Shown: positions 6,917 to 16,056, counted from the stretch's first letter. The stretch is DNA of 64,000 nt from Clostridia bacterium (GCA_900767195.1 CAAFYG010000078.1:18341-82340); one strand, 5' to 3'. A program made the numbers and translations. Notes: generated from the sequence alone by a model not told the origin.

Positions 6917-9778
6917 TCAAAGCAACTTGAAATCGAAAGCAAATTCGCCTTCTTTTTCTATGCGATATTTTTCCGCCAGCACCGGACCGCACGAATTAGA
7001 TCCTACGCCCTCGCTCGCGCCTAAAAATACGTAAATTTTCTTCGTCTCTTTCAGCTCGAAATCGTGCGCCTTGTCTTTCAGCTCGTCGGCGGAATACAAA
7101 ATCGCCGAAAAATCGCAGGGCTGCGCCGCAAAAATCTTCATGGCGGGAAGATACACGCGTTCCGTTTGCGCGTGGTTTCCGCTCTCCTGCGGTTTTACGT
7201 AGCGATGATACCCGTCTTTCGCATGATATTCGTATTCGTCTTTTGCCGCCGAAAGCAGCGTGTCGCGATACGTTTCCTGCGGACCGTACCCGAAATAACT
7301 TATCTTTCTGCCCGATTGTTTCACGGCAAAACGAAGCCCCGTCACGGGCAGAGTGCGCTTCATGTTCTCGCCTTCTTTATAGCTCAGCCGCACCGAAAAT
7401 CCGTCTTTCGTCACGGCGTAAGAAATCGTGTAATCGAGTACGCTCTTTCTGTATTCGGGCAACATTTTCCCCTGCAACGAAAGCTCTCCGCCCTTGAATA
7501 CGCCGCCGTGGCGCACGCGGGGCAACGCGTCGTACACGCCGCGCGCAGTCCATTCGTTTTTCGAGTATCTTTCGTTGTCGGTGGGCGCGCGATACACGGA
7601 AACTTTCATCGGCTCGGCAAGATATTCCTTTTTGCCGCGCTTCACGGAAACGAGATTTCCCGTCGACCGATCGATCGTAAGCGATATATCGCCGTTTTTC
7701 AGCACGTATTCGTATTCGCTTTCGAAAAATTCCTGCGCGGCAGCCTCGGAAATCGTCTTTTTATCGGCTTGTTGCAGCACGATAAAATCGGAAGAAGTCA
7801 GCCCTTCGGCGTCGGTAAACACGGCTTTCAATCCCACGAATTTTCCCGCGTTTCCGCCCTGCAAATCGGGCATGGCAAGCGCAAAACTCTTCTTACTTCC
7901 GGCAGGGAGATCGATCGCGTGCGAAAAATATTCCACGCGCTTTCCGTCCGCCTTGATTTCGGCTTTCGCCACGCCTTTCAACGCCTTGAAGAAATAGCGG
8001 TTTTTCACCGTAAGCCTGCCGTTTTTATACGAAAATTCCGCCGGCTGATACGCGTGCTTCATCGAAAGCGTACCCGCCTTTTCTTTGCGCTCGGGCGATA
8101 CGATGCCGTCGATACAGAAATTGCCGTCGTGGAATTTCTCGCCGAAATCGCCGCCATAGTAATACTTTCCGTCTTTCAGAACGCCGTGATCCGCCCATTC
8201 CCAGATAAAGCCGCCCATCAGCCGATCGGAAGAACGAAAAACCTTCCAGTAATCTTCTAAATCGCCGGGGCCGTTGCCCATCGCGTGGCAGTATTCGCAG
8301 TACACCATCGGGCGCGTTTCGCGCTTGTCTTTCAGATAAACGTCCGTCATCCACGAAGGCGCGGGGTACATGCGCGATACAATGTCGAAAGGATCGGTAT
8401 AATAGCTTTCCTCGTGTTTTTCCGTAAATTTATGGTGCTGCTCGTAATGCACGAAGCGGGTATCGTCGATCGATTTTATGTTCAGCGCGGATTTCACGAA
8501 GTTTTTGCCCATATACGATTCGTTGCCGAGCGACCAAACGATCACGGACGGACGGTTTTTATCGCGCCGTACCATCGTTTCGGCGCGCGAAACGATCGCG
8601 CTTTCGTACAGATCGGAATCGGCGATAAATTTAAAATCGGCAATCGACCAGTTGCCGTCCGTCGTGCTTGCGCCGTGACTTTCCACGTCCGCTTCGTCGA
8701 ATACGTAAATGCCGTATCTGTCGCACAGGCGATAAAATTCGGGCAGATTCGGATAATGCGAAGTGCGGATGGCGTTCACGTGATATTTTTTCATGATAAT
8801 AATATCGTTTTCCGCGTCCGCAAGCGAAATCGCCGCACCCTTTTCGGGGTGGAATTCGTGGCGGTTCACGCCGCAAAGCTTAATCGGCTTGTCGTTCAGG
8901 TAAAACACCTTGTTTTCGATTTTCAGCGAGCGGAAACCTACTTCTTCGTAAATCTTTTCTTCGCCGCTTTCGATCAGCACGGGGTACAAATCGGGAATTT
9001 CCGCACTCCAGAGCCTCGGATTTTCAATGAAAAACTCTGCGGTTTCGCCGGATTTCACAAGCTTTTTCTCGTTTTCAAACGTAACGAAACACTCGCCGCC
9101 CGCAAGGTTTTCAAAAGAAAGCGTCCACCCGTTTTCACGCTTTTTCGTTTTGATAAAATAATCTTCGATCGCGTTTTCGTCGCGGTATAATACGTACACG
9201 CTGCCGAAAATGCCCGTAAACCGCCACTTGTCCTGATCTTCGAGATAGGAAGAAGCGTTCCATTTCAAAACGATCACGTCCAGCACGTTTTCGCCGTCTT
9301 TCGCGTGCGATAAATCGAATTCGGTTACGCGGTGCGAAATCTGCGAATAGCCGAGCAGCTCGCCGTTTAAAAACGCGTAGAAAGCGGAATCCACTCCCTC
9401 GAACACAAGGCGGGGGATTCTGCCGCGCTTTTCGATTTTCACGCTGCGGCGATAGTGGAATACGGGAATATCTTTATCGATATACGGCGGATCGAACGGG
9501 AAGGGGTAGCGGATATTCGTGTACTGCAGATCATCGTAGCCTTTCATCTGCACGCACGAAGGCACGTCGATTTTGTCGGGCAGATTTTCTTCCGTTTCGC
9601 AGTCTTCGATTTTTTTGTGCGCCTTAAAATCCCACTCGCCGTTCAGAGATTGAAAGCGGGAAGATTTTTCTCTGTTTTTATCGTAGCCGTCGGCTCTGTC
9701 GAACGGCGTGTAGTATGCACGCGACGGCAGCATGCCGAAATCTTGCGTTCTTTCCCATTCGCGATTATTTTTAAACAT
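6917..9778 (-). CDS. Glycoside hydrolase family 2 beta-galactosidase
   Basis: Large cytoplasmic GH2 enzyme of 953 residues with no signal peptide, in the LacZ size range. Domain order fits LacZ: sugar-binding jelly roll (residues 40-220), immunoglobulin-like domain, TIM barrel, second Ig-like domain and a C-terminal beta-sandwich ending LAEKYRIEKEGEFAFDF. Both catalytic glutamates are visible: the acid/base in WSLGNES (about residue 420) and the nucleophile in VYCEYCHAMGNGPG (about 494). HYPNLPEFYRLCDRYGIYV is also typical. It is downstream of the GH110-like gene with 119 bp between and no terminator, so the two are probably one operon for galactosides. Ribosome binding site is weak. Confidence 0.93.
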   Translation of the reverse strand: MFKNNREWERTQDFGMLPSRAYYTPFDRADGYDKNREKSSRFQSLNGEWDFKAHKKIEDCETEENLPDKIDVPSCVQMKGYDDLQYTNIRYPFPFDPPYIDKDIPVFHYRRSVKIEKRGRIPRLVFEGVDSAFYAFLNGELLGYSQISHRVTEFDLSHAKDGENVLDVIVLKWNASSYLEDQDKWRFTGIFGSVYVLYRDENAIEDYFIKTKKRENGWTLSFENLAGGECFVTFENEKKLVKSGETAEFFIENPRLWSAEIPDLYPVLIESGEEKIYEEVGFRSLKIENKVFYLNDKPIKLCGVNRHEFHPEKGAAISLADAENDIIIMKKYHVNAIRTSHYPNLPEFYRLCDRYGIYVFDEADVESHGASTTDGNWSIADFKFIADSDLYESAIVSRAETMVRRDKNRPSVIVWSLGNESYMGKNFVKSALNIKSIDDTRFVHYEQHHKFTEKHEESYYTDPFDIVSRMYPAPSWMTDVYLKDKRETRPMVYCEYCHAMGNGPGDLEDYWKVFRSSDRLMGGFIWEWADHGVLKDGKYYYGGDFGEKFHDGNFCIDGIVSPERKEKAGTLSMKHAYQPAEFSYKNGRLTVKNRYFFKALKGVAKAEIKADGKRVEYFSHAIDLPAGSKKSFALAMPDLQGGNAGKFVGLKAVFTDAEGLTSSDFIVLQQADKKTISEAAAQEFFESEYEYVLKNGDISLTIDRSTGNLVSVKRGKKEYLAEPMKVSVYRAPTDNERYSKNEWTARGVYDALPRVRHGGVFKGGELSLQGKMLPEYRKSVLDYTISYAVTKDGFSVRLSYKEGENMKRTLPVTGLRFAVKQSGRKISYFGYGPQETYRDTLLSAAKDEYEYHAKDGYHRYVKPQESGNHAQTERVYLPAMKIFAAQPCDFSAILYSADELKDKAHDFELKETKKIYVFLGASEGVGSNSCGPVLAEKYRIEKEGEFAFDFKLL

Positions 9779-9897
9779 GTTTTTACTCCGGATTGATGTT
9801 TTTTTCTGCCGATTTCAGCCGATTTTCCCCTGTTTTCAGGGTATTTTATGCCGATTTTCAGCCGTTTTTGCGCGATTTTTTTGTGTTTTTTTGCCTT

Positions 9898-10953
9898 TTA
9901 AGGGCATTTTTCCGCCGCAATATCGCCGTTTTCGGTGAGTTTTTTCACGTTTTCGCGGTCGATTTTATAGGGGCGGTCAAACGTGTTGTTTTTGAAAATC
10001 GCGTTTTTCACGCCCGCGAGATAAATGCGGTGTTCTTCATCTTCGGGGTTGAAAAAGTGATTGCCGTTAAGTACGAGCGTCCCCACCGTTTTCTTGCCGC
10101 CGCACGCCGTTTTTCCGTTTGTCCCGGGGCAATTTTCGCAGCCCGCTTCCGATGTGGGAAAGTACGCCACCGAATATTTTTCTTCGTATTTATTGCCGCA
10201 GCCGTCCGCCACGTTGTTTTTAAATACGATCTTTTTTACGTACGCCGCGCCCGTATCTTCGCAGTCGCGCGCGCAAAGCGCCGCGCCGCCCGTACGCGAA
10301 AACGTGTTGCCCTCGATCGCGGCTTTGCCGCCCGCCGCATAATACACGCCTCTGCCCGCGTTGTCCGATACGTAGCTGTTTTTCACTTCGAGATTGCATT
10401 TTTCTTCGCCGCGCACCCCCGCGAAATCGCCCGCCGCGCCCGCGGCGCGCACCACGCAGCCGTCGATTTTCACCGTGCCGCGGCAGTCTTCAAAGCGGAA
10501 ATATCCCGAGCATTTTTTGCCGTCGCCGTCTTTGAGCAGACATTCCGTTTTGAAAAGCTTCATATTCTTCACGCCGCGCGCGATCACGCCCGAGCCTTGA
10601 AAACGGCGGAATCGCACCCCCGAAAACGTGATATTTTCGCAGTTTTCCGCTATCGCGGCGGGCGCGGGATCGATTGCTTGCGCTTTTCCCGTTTCTTCGG
10701 CGTCAAAGTCCGCCGTAAGATTTTTCACCGTGATATTCTTACAGTCAAAAAACGCGAACGCCGAAACCGCGCCGTGGATTTTCAGCGCCGAGCCGCCGCC
10801 GTCGATCATGATATTTTTCTTACCTTTCAGCTCTACGGCGGCGTTCTCTTGCGCCGGCAGATCGGAGACGTACACATGGTACTCTCTGCCGTGTTCGAGG
10901 ACGATTTTACCGCCGTCTTTGATTTCTGAAAATAATTCGCTTAATTCGTTCAT
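9898..10953 (-). CDS. Right-handed beta-helix protein, compact GH110-like
   Basis: A 351-residue protein with no signal peptide, made of repeated short strands of the parallel beta-helix type (FFDCKNITVKNLTADFD, ENCENITFSGVRFRR, KIVFKNNVADGCG). The N-terminal block (GGGSALKIHG then CKNITVKNL) and the later GNTFSRTGGAALC...D block recall alpha-1,3-galactosidases of family GH110, but those are roughly 600 residues. If related, this is a compact version lacking the middle. It is unusually rich in cysteine (about 14). It shares a promoter with the GH2 beta-galactosidase downstream, supporting a role in galactoside breakdown. The family assignment is from memory of motifs and needs a structural search. 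Confidence 0.6.
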   Translation of the reverse strand: MNELSELFSEIKDGGKIVLEHGREYHVYVSDLPAQENAAVELKGKKNIMIDGGGSALKIHGAVSAFAFFDCKNITVKNLTADFDAEETGKAQAIDPAPAAIAENCENITFSGVRFRRFQGSGVIARGVKNMKLFKTECLLKDGDGKKCSGYFRFEDCRGTVKIDGCVVRAAGAAGDFAGVRGEEKCNLEVKNSYVSDNAGRGVYYAAGGKAAIEGNTFSRTGGAALCARDCEDTGAAYVKKIVFKNNVADGCGNKYEEKYSVAYFPTSEAGCENCPGTNGKTACGGKKTVGTLVLNGNHFFNPEDEEHRIYLAGVKNAIFKNNTFDRPYKIDRENVKKLTENGDIAAEKCP

Positions 10954-10985
10954 AGTTCTCCCCGCAAGTCGAATTGTTTGTCATT

Positions 10986-11015
10986 ATTATACAGTATCGA
11001 AAGCGCGTTTGTCAA
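10986..11015 (-). promoter_or_regulatory. Promoter of the galactosidase operon
   Basis: Minus strand TTGACA (11015-11010), 18 bp, TATAAT (10991-10986), about 33 bp upstream of the beta-helix start and abutting the queT stop codon. No clear operator palindrome. Confidence 0.8.
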
Positions 11016-11019
11016 TCTT

Positions 11020-11628
11020 TTAGCCGACGATTTTATCGGTTTCGACTGTATTCTCCGTGTTTTTTATCGGTTTTTTATCCGAAGGGGCAAAAAGCGGATC
11101 GTTTTTCGCCTGCCGACGATCGCAGAATAAAATGAGAGGCGTGCCTACGGCGTACACCCAGATCGCTTCGCCGAGCGCAACGCTGCCCGCCATAGCGAAA
11201 TATGCGGCAAAAGTGATCGCCGCTCCGTTCGGATCGCCCAGAAACACGATAATCGGCACGAACGCCGCATTGAAAAGCACGGGGAACAATCCGCCGAGAG
11301 CGATTTTCAAAGGCAACGTTTTTTTACCGTCCCGAAAGGCTTTGCCTGCGAGCCGCGTGCAGATCGCCGCAAGCAGCGTTGCCGCCACGCCCATCGTGAT
11401 ATCGAACACGGCGAACGGCGAGAAAAGGTTTGTGATAAAGCAGCCCGCCGCGAGCGCGAACACCGCTTCCGGATAAAAAAGCGGCAACAAACAAAGTCCT
11501 TCGGAAGGGCGCACCTGCAACCCGCCGAAAAAAGAAAGAGAGCCGAACGGAACGGTGAGCGCAACGTACAACGCGGCGATCACACCCGAACGGCAAAGAG
11601 CTTTTGCGGAAAAAATTTTATTCCTCAT
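11020..11628 (-). CDS. queT: QueT-family transporter (ECF S component, queuosine precursor)
   Basis: Integral membrane protein of 202 residues with about five to six hydrophobic segments. The motif GGLQVRPSEGLCLLPLFYPEA matches the QueT S component (usually written as LQFRISEALtvLP), which works with an ECF energising module to import queuosine precursors such as preQ0/preQ1. The C-terminus is a charged cytoplasmic tail (about residues 168-202). Its leader (11641-11720) contains a hairpin but does not match the preQ1-I consensus that often precedes queT. Ribosome binding site GAGG at the right distance. It follows tmk on the same strand. Confidence 0.85.
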   Translation of the reverse strand: MRNKIFSAKALCRSGVIAALYVALTVPFGSLSFFGGLQVRPSEGLCLLPLFYPEAVFALAAGCFITNLFSPFAVFDITMGVAATLLAAICTRLAGKAFRDGKKTLPLKIALGGLFPVLFNAAFVPIIVFLGDPNGAAITFAAYFAMAGSVALGEAIWVYAVGTPLILFCDRRQAKNDPLFAPSDKKPIKNTENTVETDKIVG

Positions 11629-11663
11629 GTAGTTTTACCTCGGTTGTTTTTATTTTTCGGCTG

Positions 11664-11687
11664 CCGTTTCCCGGCATGCCGACAAGA
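11664..11687 (-). other. Hairpin in queT leader
   Basis: On the minus strand CGGC-AT-GCCG, loop GGAAA, CGGC-A-GCCG, giving eight pairs around a small internal loop. It might be part of a ligand-sensing leader but does not fit preQ1 classes I know. Confidence 0.35.
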
Positions 11688-11724
11688 AAGTGTTCTCCGA
11701 AAACCTTTCGTTGTTTTTTGAATT

Positions 11725-12351
11725 TTATAATATTTTACGCTGTTTCAGGGCGGCGAGAATATCGGCAAACATTTCTTCTTTTCTCTTTCTCCCGTCGATT
11801 ACGATAAACCGCTTTTTATTCGCTTTCGCCTGTTTCAGAAATCCCCGATACACCCTTTCGTGAAACGCCGCGCCCGCAAGTTCCATGCGATCGTTTTCGT
11901 CTGCGCCGTGCTTGCGCAAAAACGCTTCCGCAGGGGGCAGGTCTATAAAAATCGTGGCGTCCGGCGTAAATTTTTCTATGGCGTACGCGTTGATCGAAGC
12001 TACGAATTTCTCGCCTAAGCCGCGCCCTTCCGCCTGATACGCGAAAGAAGAATCAAAATATCTGTCGCACAGCACGATTTTGCCCGCATTAAGGGCGGGA
12101 GCAACGGTATCGGCAAGGTGCTGCACCCGCGCCGCCGCGTAAAGCAAAGCTTCGCATTCGTCCGTCATTTCCGCGTTCTTCCCGTCGAGAATCACTTCGC
12201 GGATCGCTTCCGAAATCTTGCCGCCGCCCGGTTCGCGCGTGCTTACGTATTCTATGCCGTTCTCTTCGAAATATTTTTTCAGAAGTTCCGTCTGCGTGCT
12301 TTTGCCGCAGCCGTCGCATCCTTCAAGAGTGATAAACTTGCCTTTTCTCAT
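11725..12351 (-). CDS. tmk: Thymidylate kinase
   Basis: dTMP kinase for dTTP synthesis; 208 residues, normal length. P-loop GCDGCGKST (residues 11-19), the substrate motif STREPGGGKISE, the DRY motif CDRYFDSSFAYQ and a lid region RKHGADENDRME are all present. Unlike the classical EGxDGxGKST, the loop has GCDGCGKS with two cysteines. It is followed by queT and preceded by a membrane protein of unknown role 27 bp upstream, probably co-transcribed. In many Firmicutes tmk is next to holB; here holB is far away. Confidence 0.95.
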   Translation of the reverse strand: MRKGKFITLEGCDGCGKSTQTELLKKYFEENGIEYVSTREPGGGKISEAIREVILDGKNAEMTDECEALLYAAARVQHLADTVAPALNAGKIVLCDRYFDSSFAYQAEGRGLGEKFVASINAYAIEKFTPDATIFIDLPPAEAFLRKHGADENDRMELAGAAFHERVYRGFLKQAKANKKRFIVIDGRKRKEEMFADILAALKQRKIL

Positions 12352-12378
12352 TGATTTTTTCGCCTTTTGATACGCCCG

Positions 12379-13380
12379 TTATACGTCGCTGCGGTAGGTT
12401 TCTACGATTTTGCGGATAAACGCATAATTTTCGTACAGACAGTAGCTGTATTCGCTGTACTTGCCCGAGAGCAGATTTAAAAGCACGAGCTGCATATTTT
12501 TCGCGGTGTACGCGCCGTCTTCATCCTGATAGCAGATCAGATTTTTAAGATTCCCCATTCTGCTTTCGTCCGGACAAAGATTGACGCCGAAATACCCCGT
12601 AACCTTTTCTTCGCGCCCCGAATAGGAAAGCGTGAGAGTAGTTTCTTCGAGCTTGATAATTCCTTCTTCGAGATAGCCTTTCACGGCGAGATAATTTTCG
12701 CGATACCCGCGGATACGCGCGATTTCGTCTTTTATGCCCTCCTGAATTTTCGCTTCGGTTTTATAGCGTTTGTCTTTCTGCGATTTCACGCGATTCCGGA
12801 AGGTATCTTCCGCTTTTTTCGCGTTGAAACTGTCCGCGTTTTCGTAGCCCTGCGTGTAGTAAAGGTTCAAAAAGTTTTCGGTGGCTGTAAAAAACGAAGT
12901 TTTCGAAGTACCTGCCGCGGTTTCGCCCGGGCCGCCGAACGAAAGGACGGAAGAATACGCGCGAAGAAGAAGATCTTCCGTATACGTGCGGGATATTTTG
13001 CCGCCTTTTCCGTCGTCGATTTCGTAAGAACGAGGGGAAACGAACGCAGCGTTGCCTTCCTGCACGCCCATGCGCGCTTCTAAAAGGGTGTACGCCTGAT
13101 TTCCCGCCGTGGTGAGATCTACAACGCTTGTTTCGATCACGTCGTAGGAAAAGCCGCCCGAAAGAGCGGAGCGTGACGTGACTTTGGAGGAAAATTCGCC
13201 CGTGGGGTTTGTGCCGATATACGCGTACACCGTGAACGTCTGCGCCGGGTTGAGCCGCGCCGCCGTAGTGGTGAATATCAGACTCCACAAAAAGATCCCC
13301 GCCGCGATACAGGCAAGAATTTTAATCCAATCGTAGGAAAGCATCTGAGATAATCGTTTTTTTGTGATTCGAGCGTCCAT
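12379..13380 (-). CDS. Membrane-anchored protein of unknown function
   Basis: No family recognised. With the start at 13380 (MDARITKKRLSQ) the product has 333 residues: a short cytoplasmic N-terminus, one transmembrane helix at about residues 18-38 (WIKILACIAAGIFLWSLIF), and a large extracytoplasmic part with no further membrane segment. The middle is rich in Ser/Thr/Gly and then in charged helical sequence (AKIQEGIKDEIARIRGYREN), suggesting an extended or coiled region. An in-frame ATG 18 codons upstream is possible, but its N-terminus runs into a repeat. It is 27 bp upstream of tmk and probably in its operon. Lineage-specific scaffold or envelope protein is a guess. Confidence 0.7.
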   Translation of the reverse strand: MDARITKKRLSQMLSYDWIKILACIAAGIFLWSLIFTTTAARLNPAQTFTVYAYIGTNPTGEFSSKVTSRSALSGGFSYDVIETSVVDLTTAGNQAYTLLEARMGVQEGNAAFVSPRSYEIDDGKGGKISRTYTEDLLLRAYSSVLSFGGPGETAAGTSKTSFFTATENFLNLYYTQGYENADSFNAKKAEDTFRNRVKSQKDKRYKTEAKIQEGIKDEIARIRGYRENYLAVKGYLEEGIIKLEETTLTLSYSGREEKVTGYFGVNLCPDESRMGNLKNLICYQDEDGAYTAKNMQLVLLNLLSGKYSEYSYCLYENYAFIRKIVETYRSDV

Positions 13381-13494
13381 AATTTTCCCTGTTATCCTGC
13401 GGATTTGAGCCGTCTGCGGCGTTTCACGCCGCATGATTTAGTGATTGATTAAAGTTTAGCTGCCAAAGATACAAAAACTTCGCCGTTTGTGTAA

Positions 13495-13800
13495 CCGCCC
13501 CTTGATTTTCAAAAATTTCTTGCGAAATATTCAGAAAATCAAAAATGGGCTGCGCCCCTTGATTGAAAATTTCTGATGGAAAAATTCAATCAAAAATGGG
13601 CTACGCCCCTTGATTTTCAGAAATTTCTTGCAAAATATTCAGAAAATCAAAAATGGGCTGCGCCCCTCATCAGTCGCTTTCAGCGACAGCTTCCCCCCCG
13701 GGGGGAAGCCTATGAAATAGGCGAAGATTAACTTTTAGACGATAGTGTTACAGTCCGTAACGAAACGGGCAATGCCCGCCCCGGGGGGAAGCCTTTTTTG
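13495..13800 (-). repeat. Dispersed modular hairpin repeat, locus 3 (reverse orientation)
   Basis: Reading the minus strand gives the same order as loci 4-6: GGCTTCCCCCCGGGG with CGGGCATTGCCCG and CGTTACGGACTGT, then GCCTAT/ATAGGC, a GCTTCCCCCC/GGGGGGAAGC hairpin, GTCGCT-GAA-AGCGAC (plus coordinates 13673-13687), TGATGAGGGGCGCAGCCC, then three successive AT-rich modules of the type TTGATTTTC...GAAAATCAAGGGGCG. The unit lies between lysS and the membrane-protein gene. Confidence 0.8.
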
Positions 13801-13995
13801 CAACTTCAAAACGAAATTTTTTGCAGAAATAACGTTTTGCAGCTACAAACCGATTTTCGTTGCGTATGCGCGCGAAAGACACGAAGCGCGCGTATTTTGG
13901 AGCAGGAGCGTACAGAGACGTACGTGACTGCGACAAAAGCGCAAGCGCGACAAAGTATTTCGCGATGCAGACACGACGAAAAAACGTGCGAAAAA
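13801..13995. other. Noncoding stretch downstream of lysS
   Basis: No convincing gene. It is full of short inverted fragments (GCGCGCG, CAGAGACGTACGTGACTG, GCGCAAGCGC) and overlapping short ORFs in several frames without ribosome binding sites. It may be another decayed dispersed element. Confidence 0.4.
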
Positions 13996-15543
13996 TTACT
14001 TTTTCGGTTTCATGGTGGGGAACAAAATCACATCCCGTATCGTTGCGCTGTCGGTTAAAAGCATGATCAGGCGATCTACGCCCATGCCCAGGCCGCCCGT
14101 GGGGGGTAAGCCGTATTCTAAGGCGTTGATGAAATCTTCGTCTACCTGCGCCGACATATTGCCCGCTTTGCGCTTCTCGTCCACCTGCTTTTGCATGCGC
14201 GCAAGCTGATCGATCGGATCGTTCAGTTCCGAAAACGCGTTGCCGTATTCATGCCCGCAGATAAAGTACTCAAACCGTTCCGTAAACGCCGGGTTCGAAG
14301 CCTTGCGCTTCGCAAGCGGCGAATTTTCCACGGGATAATCGTATATAATCGTAGGCTGAACGAGATTTTCTTCCACGAACGCGTCGAAAAAGTCAATCAG
14401 CACGTAGCCTTTCGTGGAATTCTCGCCATGCGAAAGCTCCACGTCTTTCGCCTTCGCCGCCGCGCGCGCTTCTTCATCCGTCTTCCAATCGTCGTAGCGC
14501 ACGCCCGCGTATTTTTCCACCGCTTCCGCCATTGTAAAGCGCGTCCATTCGCCCATGTGAATTTCCGTTCCCTGATACGTGATATCCAGCGTGCCGCACA
14601 CGTTTTTCGTCACCGTTTTGTAAAGATCTTCGATAAGATCCATCATGCCTTTATAATCGGTGTACGCCTGATACATTTCGATGGTGGTAAACTCGGGGTT
14701 GTGGAAAGCGTCCATACCCTCGTTTCTGAAAATTCTGCCCACTTCGTATACGCGATCCAAGCCGCCCACAATCAGGCGCTTTAAGAAAAGCTCCGTTTCG
14801 ATCCGCATATACATATCGATATTGAGCGCGTTGTGATGCGTTTTGAAAGGGCGGGCGTCCGCGCCGATTTCGAGCGGCAGCAATACGGGAGTATCCACTT
14901 CGAGATACCCTTTCGAATCAAGATACGCGCGTAACTCTTTCATGATTTTCGAACGCATGCGGAAGGTATTTTTCACGTCGTCGTTCATGATAAGATCAAG
15001 ATGGCGCAGGCGGTATTTCATGTCTTTATCCTGCAAGCCGTTGTACTTTTCGGGCAGCGGCAACAGCGATTTCGTAAGCAACGTAAGCTCGGTGACGTGT
15101 ACCGTCACTTCGCCCGTCTGCGTTTTGAATACGAAGCCTTTGAAGCCGAAAATATCGCCGATATCGTAGTCTTTTTTGTACGAAAGATAGTTCTCTTCGC
15201 CGATATCCTGCCGCGTAACGTAGATCTGGATCGAGCCGCTTTTATCCGCGATGTGCGAAAACGAAGCCTTGCCCATAATCCGGCGCGACATCATTCTGCC
15301 CGCCATCGTTACCGTCTTGCCCTCGTACGCCTCGAAATTCGCTTTGATCTGCGCGCTGTCCGCATCTACGGGGTATTTTACCTGCTCGTAGGGGTTCTTG
15401 CCCTCGCCTTGAAGTTTCGCGAGTTTTTCGCGGCGGATCCGCGCCTGCTCGACAAGCGTTTCCGCCGTCTGTTCGGGGGATTGCGCCGTCTGCGCCGCGG
15501 CGTTTTCCCGGGCTTGTCCTTGATACTGCTTGTTTTCTTCCAT
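13996..15543 (-). CDS. lysS: Lysyl-tRNA synthetase, class II
   Basis: Charges tRNA-Lys. 515 residues, with the OB-fold anticodon-binding domain (about 80-175: VTMAGRMMSRRIMGKASF), class II motif 1 in the helix before YLEVDTPVLLPLEIGADARPF, motif 2 FRNEGMDAFHNPEFTTIE and motif 3 GLGMGVDRLIMLLT. A Gln/Ala-rich N-terminal extension of about 35 residues precedes the usual start. It is 30 bp downstream of greA and shares its promoter. The greA-lysS pairing is common in Firmicutes. Confidence 0.96.
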   Translation of the reverse strand: MEENKQYQGQARENAAAQTAQSPEQTAETLVEQARIRREKLAKLQGEGKNPYEQVKYPVDADSAQIKANFEAYEGKTVTMAGRMMSRRIMGKASFSHIADKSGSIQIYVTRQDIGEENYLSYKKDYDIGDIFGFKGFVFKTQTGEVTVHVTELTLLTKSLLPLPEKYNGLQDKDMKYRLRHLDLIMNDDVKNTFRMRSKIMKELRAYLDSKGYLEVDTPVLLPLEIGADARPFKTHHNALNIDMYMRIETELFLKRLIVGGLDRVYEVGRIFRNEGMDAFHNPEFTTIEMYQAYTDYKGMMDLIEDLYKTVTKNVCGTLDITYQGTEIHMGEWTRFTMAEAVEKYAGVRYDDWKTDEEARAAAKAKDVELSHGENSTKGYVLIDFFDAFVEENLVQPTIIYDYPVENSPLAKRKASNPAFTERFEYFICGHEYGNAFSELNDPIDQLARMQKQVDEKRKAGNMSAQVDEDFINALEYGLPPTGGLGMGVDRLIMLLTDSATIRDVILFPTMKPKK

Positions 15544-15573
15544 TGATTTCGTCCTCGTTTTTTACCCGGCGGT

Positions 15574-16056
15574 TTACTTTTTCGCGAGCATGATTTCCTT
15601 TACGATAAGTTCGTATGCGTTTCCGCCTTCGGGGCGCACGGTTACGCGGTCTCCCACTTTCGCGCCGATCAGCGCCGCGCCCACGGGCGATACGTTGGAA
15701 ATCTTGTTTTCGAGAATGTTCGATTCGGTAGTGCCGGTGATTTCGTAAATATCTTCCTCTTCGAGATCCGGATCGTACACTTTCACTTTGTTGCCGATAT
15801 GCACTTTGCTCGTATCGTTGTTTTCCGCGATAATTTCCGCGTTTTTGATCTTATAATCGAGTTCTTCGATTTCCATCTCGTTGTTCGATTGCTCGGTGCG
15901 CGCCGCGTCGTATTCCGCGTTTTCGGAAAGGTCGCCGTGCGAACGCGCTTCCGCGATACGCGCCACGATCTCTTTGCGCTTCGTGCCTTGCAGATACTTC
16001 AAAAGCTTCACCGCTTCGTCGTAACCTTTCTGCGTCATCTGAAATTTTTCAGCCAT
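15574..16056 (-). CDS. greA: Transcription elongation factor GreA
   Basis: Rescues backtracked RNA polymerase by stimulating transcript cleavage. 160 residues: N-terminal coiled coil carrying the conserved tip SHGDLSENAEYDAARTEQ and the C-terminal FKBP-like domain ending ISNVSPVGAALIGAKVGDRV. The start at 16056 is supported by CGGAGGT and the family N-terminus MAEKFQMTQKGYDEA; an upstream in-frame ORF extension is not coding-like. A long 5' leader (about 235 nt) contains a terminator-like hairpin, suggesting attenuation. Confidence 0.95.
   Translation of the reverse strand: MAEKFQMTQKGYDEAVKLLKYLQGTKRKEIVARIAEARSHGDLSENAEYDAARTEQSNNEMEIEELDYKIKNAEIIAENNDTSKVHIGNKVKVYDPDLEEEDIYEITGTTESNILENKISNVSPVGAALIGAKVGDRVTVRPEGGNAYELIVKEIMLAKK

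Noticed and set aside
7064..9190. Long plus-strand ORFs opposite the beta-galactosidase gene
   Set aside because: They are reverse-strand shadows of a well-supported GH2 gene, rich in Arg, Phe and His, without ribosome binding sites.
13495..13800. CRISPR array
   Set aside because: Repeated units are unequal, palindromic and modular, with no regular spacers and no cas genes nearby.
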